DNA from: Chamaecyparis obtusa
Lineage: Eukaryota; Streptophyta; Pinopsida; Cupressales; Cupressaceae
NCBI GenBank assembly: GCA_027943335.1
Contig: BSBK01000967.1
Location: 345,001-409,000, forward strand
Direction: 5' to 3'
Length of the DNA stretch: 64,000 bases
In this document: one piece after another, positions 59,456 to 64,000 of the stretch
Layout: each line of letters opens with the position of its first letter
Numbering within the stretch: the stretch's first letter is position 1
The notes under the pieces: model-generated
The model's input: only the letters and a program-made list of their open reading frames with translations
What the model was told of the DNA's origin: nothing
Database searches by the model: none
Position numbers and translations under genes: made by a program

Positions 59456-62400
59456 ATGGTGAGTTGGAATTGTAGGGTTTATCCATGGAGAAGAGGACTG
59501 AGGTTGGGGCCCATAGTCGAGGGACAAGACATTATTTGTCTCGTAGAAATACATGAACATGAAGGATGTAGAATTCCAAAATTTGAAGGACACAACAAGA
59601 TTTCTGTTTGGAATGAAGAGACAGAAATAGGTAAGGGCCATGGTGGGATCACAATTTTAAAAAGAGAAACTTGGGACACAAATGTAAAGGTGGAGAAAGA
59701 AGATTCAAACAAACAATTTATATGGCTGAAAATTGAGGACAACAAGGAGATCACATGGCTAACTGCATGTTACTTTGCGGCTAAAAGATCAAAATTTTAC
59801 AAGAAGAGAAACTTAGATAACAAAGATCCTTTTGGAGCATTAAAGAGAGACATGTTAGCTTTTAGTTCTACAGGAAACACGATCTTAATAGGAGATTTCA
59901 ATGCTAGGACAATAGGTAACCAAGCTATTCAGCTAGGCATGGATCCAGTAGAGGACAATAATACTTTGTGGCTAAAGGAATGTGAGGATATTTCTAGTCA
60001 AAGAATTTCCCAAGATGCGAGGGGACGTGTGTCGCACTTTGGTGCAGAGTTGTTGGGTATGTGTAGCCTTCATGGGTTGGTTATTTGCAATGGCATGAAG
60101 TATTGGCCAAGATCTAGTGGAATCACTTGTAAAACATACAACGGGAAAAGTGTGGTAGACTATGTGATATGCTCTCAATTGGCCACTCACAAATTAGTTG
60201 ATTTCAGGATAGAAAGTTGCCCTATAGAATTAAACTCAGACCACATGCCTCTATTTATTAAATATGATGTTAGAGCAAGAAGTTTCGAAGATGGGCATAC
60301 CCATAAATGTAACACAAAAAGGCATAAACTTGGTAAAATCCTCAAAAATTGTGAGAACAAGGAGATATTTTACCAGGCCCTTGAACAATAGATGCAAATA
60401 AGTGGGTACAATAATAATTCTAGGGACAACAAGGATGATAATGAGTAGTTAAACAGCAACAGGGTAGTCCCCTTAGTTCAGAATGCCTTAAAGGGATGTA
60501 AGATCTATCAAAACTGAGGAGGAGCAATTCAAACACCTTTTCGACTAATCCATGCTATGATGGAGAATACAAGGCAGCAAAGAGGCAAGTGGAAAACAAG
60601 TGGAAAATGTGTGTCACACTTTGGTGCAGAGTTGTTGGGTATGTGTAGCCTTCACAGGTTGGTTATTTGCAATGGCATGAATCAGTATTGGCCAAGATCT
60701 AGTGGAATCACTTGTAAAACATACAACGGGCAAAGTGTGGTAGACTATGTGATATGCTCTCAATTGGCCACTCACAAATTAGTTGATTTCAGGATAGAAA
60801 GTTTCCCTATAAAATTAAACTCAAACCACATGCCTCTATTTATTAAATATGATGTTAGAGAAAGAAGTTTTGAAGATGGGAAGACCCATAAAGGTAACAC
60901 AAAAGGGCGTAAACTTGGTAAAATCCTCATAAATTGTGAGAAAAAGGAGATATTTTACTAGGCCCTTGAACAACATATGCAAATAAGTGGGTACAATAGT
61001 AATTCCAGGGACAACAAGGAAGAGAATGAGCAGTTAAACAACAGTAGGGTAGTCCCCTTAGTTCAGAATGCCTTAAAGGGATGTATGATCTATCAAAACT
61101 GAGGAGGAGCAACTCAAACACCTTTTTGACTAATCCATGGTATGACGGAGAATACAAGGTAGCAAAGAGGCAAGTGGAAAATAGGTGGAAAATGTGTGTC
61201 ACACTTTGGTGCAGAGTTGTTGGGTATGTGTAGCCTTCATAGGCTAGTTATTTGCAATGGCATGAAGTATTGGCCAAGATCAGTGATTGGGTAGAAAAAT
61301 AGAAGAAAAGAGAAAAAGGTCAAGTTGGGTTCAAACCAAAACATTCCACCATTGATCATTGCATCACACTAAGACACCTCATTGAAAGTGTTAGGGAAAA
61401 GCAAGGGGAAGAGGATTTTTGTTGTTTCATGGATTTTAAGAAGGCTTTTCACACCATTCCTAGGGATAAACTATGGCATAGAATGGAAGAATTGGAGGTC
61501 CTAGAAGAGTACAGGGTTGTTGTTCATAAATTGTACGAACTGGTTCAAGCAAAAATCAAAACTAAAGAGGGCATGTTAGAATGTTTTGGGAGTGACATTG
61601 GGGTCAAACAGGGGTGCCCTTTTTCATGTACCCTCTTTGGCCTATACATCGATAAATTGGAAGAGTGGCTAAACAAAGCCAATTAGGGAGGTGTGCAATT
61701 GCCATGTTATGTGATAAAGTTACTCCTCTATGCTGATGACTTGATACTAATTGCAAAGAGTGCGGAAGATTTGAGAGAGCATTTGAAAAATATTGAATGC
61801 TTTTGTTCAGAGGTTGGGATGGAAGTCAATATTGCTAAAACTAAAGTCATGATCTTCTCTTTGAAAAATAAAAAACAACAACACACTTTCATATTCAAGG
61901 GCAACCCGTTAGCAATGGTGGAGGAGTACAAATATCTCAGAATTGAGTTCCATTCTAGACTAAGTTGGGAGACATGCAAGTCAAAATGGATTCAGGGGGG
62001 ATGGAAGGCTTCCTACCTTCTTCAAAATAGATGAAGGAAAGTGGAACTTTGGGACAGGAAAACTAGGAAGACCCTCTTTGGTTTTTTAGTGGTCCCAGTT
62101 ATTCTTTACATATGCGAGGTTTGGGTGAGCACCGTATCAAATCGTACATGGAGACAAATAGAAAGAATCTAGAAGTATCTCATTACTACTAACCTCAAGG
62201 TCAAGGCAATGGTTCCTTACGAGTTCCTTTTGGCAGAGGCAGGTATGTTCCCAATCGAGGCCTCATCAATTATCCAACTATTAGGTTATCTGAAAAAAGT
62301 GGAAAGTATGGATAAGCATCGCTGGCCTAAATTGGTGGTTGAAGAGGAGTTAGCACGTAGGAAAAGTAAGTGGAAGAAACAGAAGACCAAAATGCTTGAA

Positions 62401-62905
62401 CATATGGAACATTACCCTCCAAGAGTGCCCAAACATCAATATGGAAATAAAGAAATGGGTATTAGAAAAATTCAGAACTGCCATGTGGATGAATCTGATA
62501 GGAAGAAAAAAGGCCTACTGTGTCAAGGAATTTAATCACACATGAGATCATGGGGATAAAGCATATTTAGGGTCCACAATTAAAGGAAAGGCCAAGATTC
62601 TAATTGCTCCACTAAGGAATAGCTCCCACTATTTATGATGTGAAACTGGTAGATGGATGGTCCCTAAAGAGAGGTGGGAAGAGAGAATTTGTGCAAACTA
62701 CCACAAGGGAGTGGTGGAAACAAAATGACATTTTTTAAAGGAATGTGGGGCTTATGAGGATATTCGCAGTGAGTACAGGGATTGCCTACAGGTGAGCAGC
62801 ATGAAGGAACTTTTCGAAGAGGCAAGATTACACAAGACAACAAGCTTCCTAATTTAGATCCACAACAAAAGGAACAACTTGGAGAAATCACAACAAGATG
62901 CCTAA
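59456..62905 (+). pseudogene. LINE-D ORF2, copy B, endonuclease intact, centre rearranged
   Basis: The frame 59,456-60,391 (311 codons) holds a complete-looking APE-type endonuclease: MVSWNCR, IICLVEIHEHEG, GDFNARTIGNQ, SVVDYVICS and ELNSDHMPLFIK. After it, 60,392-61,280 consists of repeated endonuclease/linker fragments in place of about 400 bp present in copy A. RT resumes at about 61,290: FRPKHSTIDHCI-like sequence, DFKKAFHTIPRDK, GVKQGCPFSCTLFGLYID and YADDLILIA. The post-RT region has VVPVILYICEVWVS (the LLYGSEVW-type block), then LLGYLKKVESMDK. Stops and shifts make it inactive. Confidence 0.8.
60027..61280 (+). repeat. Tandem triplication of about 583 bp inside LINE-D copy B
   Basis: The phrase GTGTGTC(G/A)CACTTTGGTGCAG starts at 60,027, 60,609 and 61,194 (spacing 582 and 585). 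The third unit stops after about 88 bases (at CCAAGATCAGTGATTGGG) and joins sequence equivalent to copy A 24,322. Confidence 0.9.
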
Positions 62906-63200
62906 CTTTCTCTTTGGTCCCTTAGACTGGTGGTCTCATGGACGTCATTAAAAATATTTCACTTCATTTCATATAGAGGTGGAGCTAGGGGGATGCCGGA
63001 GATCCCATTATTCCCTCTAGCTGTTGGAGCTTTATTTGGTGGCCCCTATGATCTTGGTTTCTTTGGCTGCATTGGTTTGGCTAGCTTGGATTGGGCGTGT
63101 TTTCCTAGACCCTATTTTTTGGGGTGTTTTTGGCTACTCATGTACGCATATTGTTGGATCTATGGAGCATGTCTATCATGATTGGACCCTTTAGATTCTT

Positions 63201-64000
63201 ATTTTTCAAGATTTTGAGTGTTACTTATACTTTTGTTGACTTGGACTTTAGTCACTATTCTTTTTAGACATAGACTTTTAGTCCAACATGTTTTATACTT
63301 TTGACTATTTGGAGATGAGTTTTGGTTTTGATTACATATTTGAAACATGATGTTTTGTTGTAATGTTTGATTTACGTGATGATATTGTTATACACATGAT
63401 CTTTTTTTTCTTGAAAATTGATAATTGTGTTAAATATTATGTGTAACTTTCATTAATGAATGTGAAGAAAAGATGTTCTAATGCATGATTACGATGTTAT
63501 GATATTGGAAAAATATGGAAACTTGCTCAATCCTATTTCTAAACTACCAAATAAGATTAGAGGATGTTAGTCAAGTGGTGAAAAAGTAGACTGTGCACAT
63601 AATTTCAACCTCTTTTCATGTTTTCCTTTCACAGCTTTTGCCATTGAACAGTTATTATTAAATATCAGGAAAAGAAATAATCTACTAACTTAAAGAAGAA
63701 GAAATAGGAAATTAGTCTTATCTTCTGTGAAACCTACATTATTGAAAGAGTTAGAAAACAAAAACACTCTATATCCAATATGATAAAGTGAAATAACCCT
63801 TGAAATCAAATAATAATAACATATGCTACAACTGAAAGGAAATAGTGAAACAACCTGCTCATATAGACCAGAAAAAAACTTTTCTTATTTACCATCTTCA
63901 AATCATATAAAGAATGAAGACGTGTTCTCTTTCACACTAAAATTAATCTTAGACATAAAGGCCTACCAATTTTTACATTCAAAAAGTTGAAAGGAAAGCT
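63201..64000. other. Spacer after LINE-D copy B with the empty site of L1-B
   Basis: Continues the match to copy A. Near 63,419-63,432, TTGATAATTGTGTTAAAT is the unoccupied L1-B target. No gene. Confidence 0.8.

Larger units (their letters stand above)
58511..63200 (+). mobile_element. Non-L1 LINE 'LINE-D', copy B (approximate limits)
   Basis: Second copy of the LINE at 21.2-26.0 kb. It lacks the 584-bp insert of copy A and keeps the post-RT region deleted there, but its centre is rearranged by a tandem triplication. In the 3' region a hydrophobic frame of about 60 codons (PLFPLA(V/I)GALFGGPYDLG onward) is open in both copies. Confidence 0.75.
55921..64000. repeat. Segmental duplication, copy B (uninterrupted)
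   Basis: Collinear with 6,310-8,581, 20,919-26,190 and 32,344-32,920. It keeps the pre-insertion sequence of three elements found in copy A and has its own change, a triplicated segment in LINE-D at 60,027-61,280. It runs off the right end of the window. Confidence 0.93.

Overview
The window looks like nuclear DNA from a land plant with a large, repeat-rich genome; a gymnosperm is plausible but not proven. Evidence: plant-type L1 LINEs (DUF4283 plus zinc knuckle in ORF1, endonuclease-RT-RNase H in ORF2), a PIF/Harbinger transposon with a Myb/SANT-like partner gene and short GT-AG introns, very AT-rich spacers and almost no host genes. I saw no rRNA, tRNA or CRISPR array.

Layout. 1-6.3 kb: old, decayed retroelement coding sequence. 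6.3-8.6 kb: a small intact host-type gene (162 codons) with a TATA box. 8,582-20,918: a 12.3-kb PIF/Harbinger-type element with perfect 15-bp terminal inverted repeats and a 3-bp ATT duplication. It carries a GRF zinc-finger gene, a Myb-like gene, a DD47E transposase and long palindromic 12-bp-unit arrays. 21.2-26.2 kb: a non-L1 LINE ('LINE-D', + strand). 26,191-32,335: an L1 ('L1-B', - strand) with 8-bp target duplication. 32.3-38.9 kb: AT-rich spacer with minisatellites. 38,958-49,371: a decayed HARBI1-like transposase pseudogene split by an 800-bp LINE-derived insert and by an 8.15-kb L1 ('L1-A', 41,033-49,182, - strand). 50.2-55.7 kb: a third, 5'-truncated L1 ('L1-C', - strand). 55.9-64 kb: a second copy of the 6.3-8.6 kb gene block joined directly to LINE-D and to the sequence after L1-B.

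The organising fact is a segmental duplication. Copy B (55.92 kb to the window end) is uninterrupted and preserves the empty sites of three insertions present in copy A (about 6.31-32.92 kb): the Harbinger element, a 584-bp LINE 3' fragment and L1-B. This dates those insertions after the duplication and fixes their ends to the base.

The most unusual content is in the LINEs. L1-A has a third long reading frame (ORF3, about 632 codons with in-frame stops) between its RNase H domain and its 3' end. Two 5'-truncated retrocopies elsewhere in the window (22.3 and 39.6 kb) contain only the ORF3 end and the same 3' tail, and a fourth ORF3-like relic lies at 2.2-3.7 kb. All three L1s join ORF1 and ORF2 by an ATGA stop/start overlap, and four inserts share a 3' tail that ends in AATCAAAAAC-like sequence rather than poly(A). 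Most transposon genes here are broken, mainly by nonsense codons; the duplicated small gene and the GRF gene look intact.
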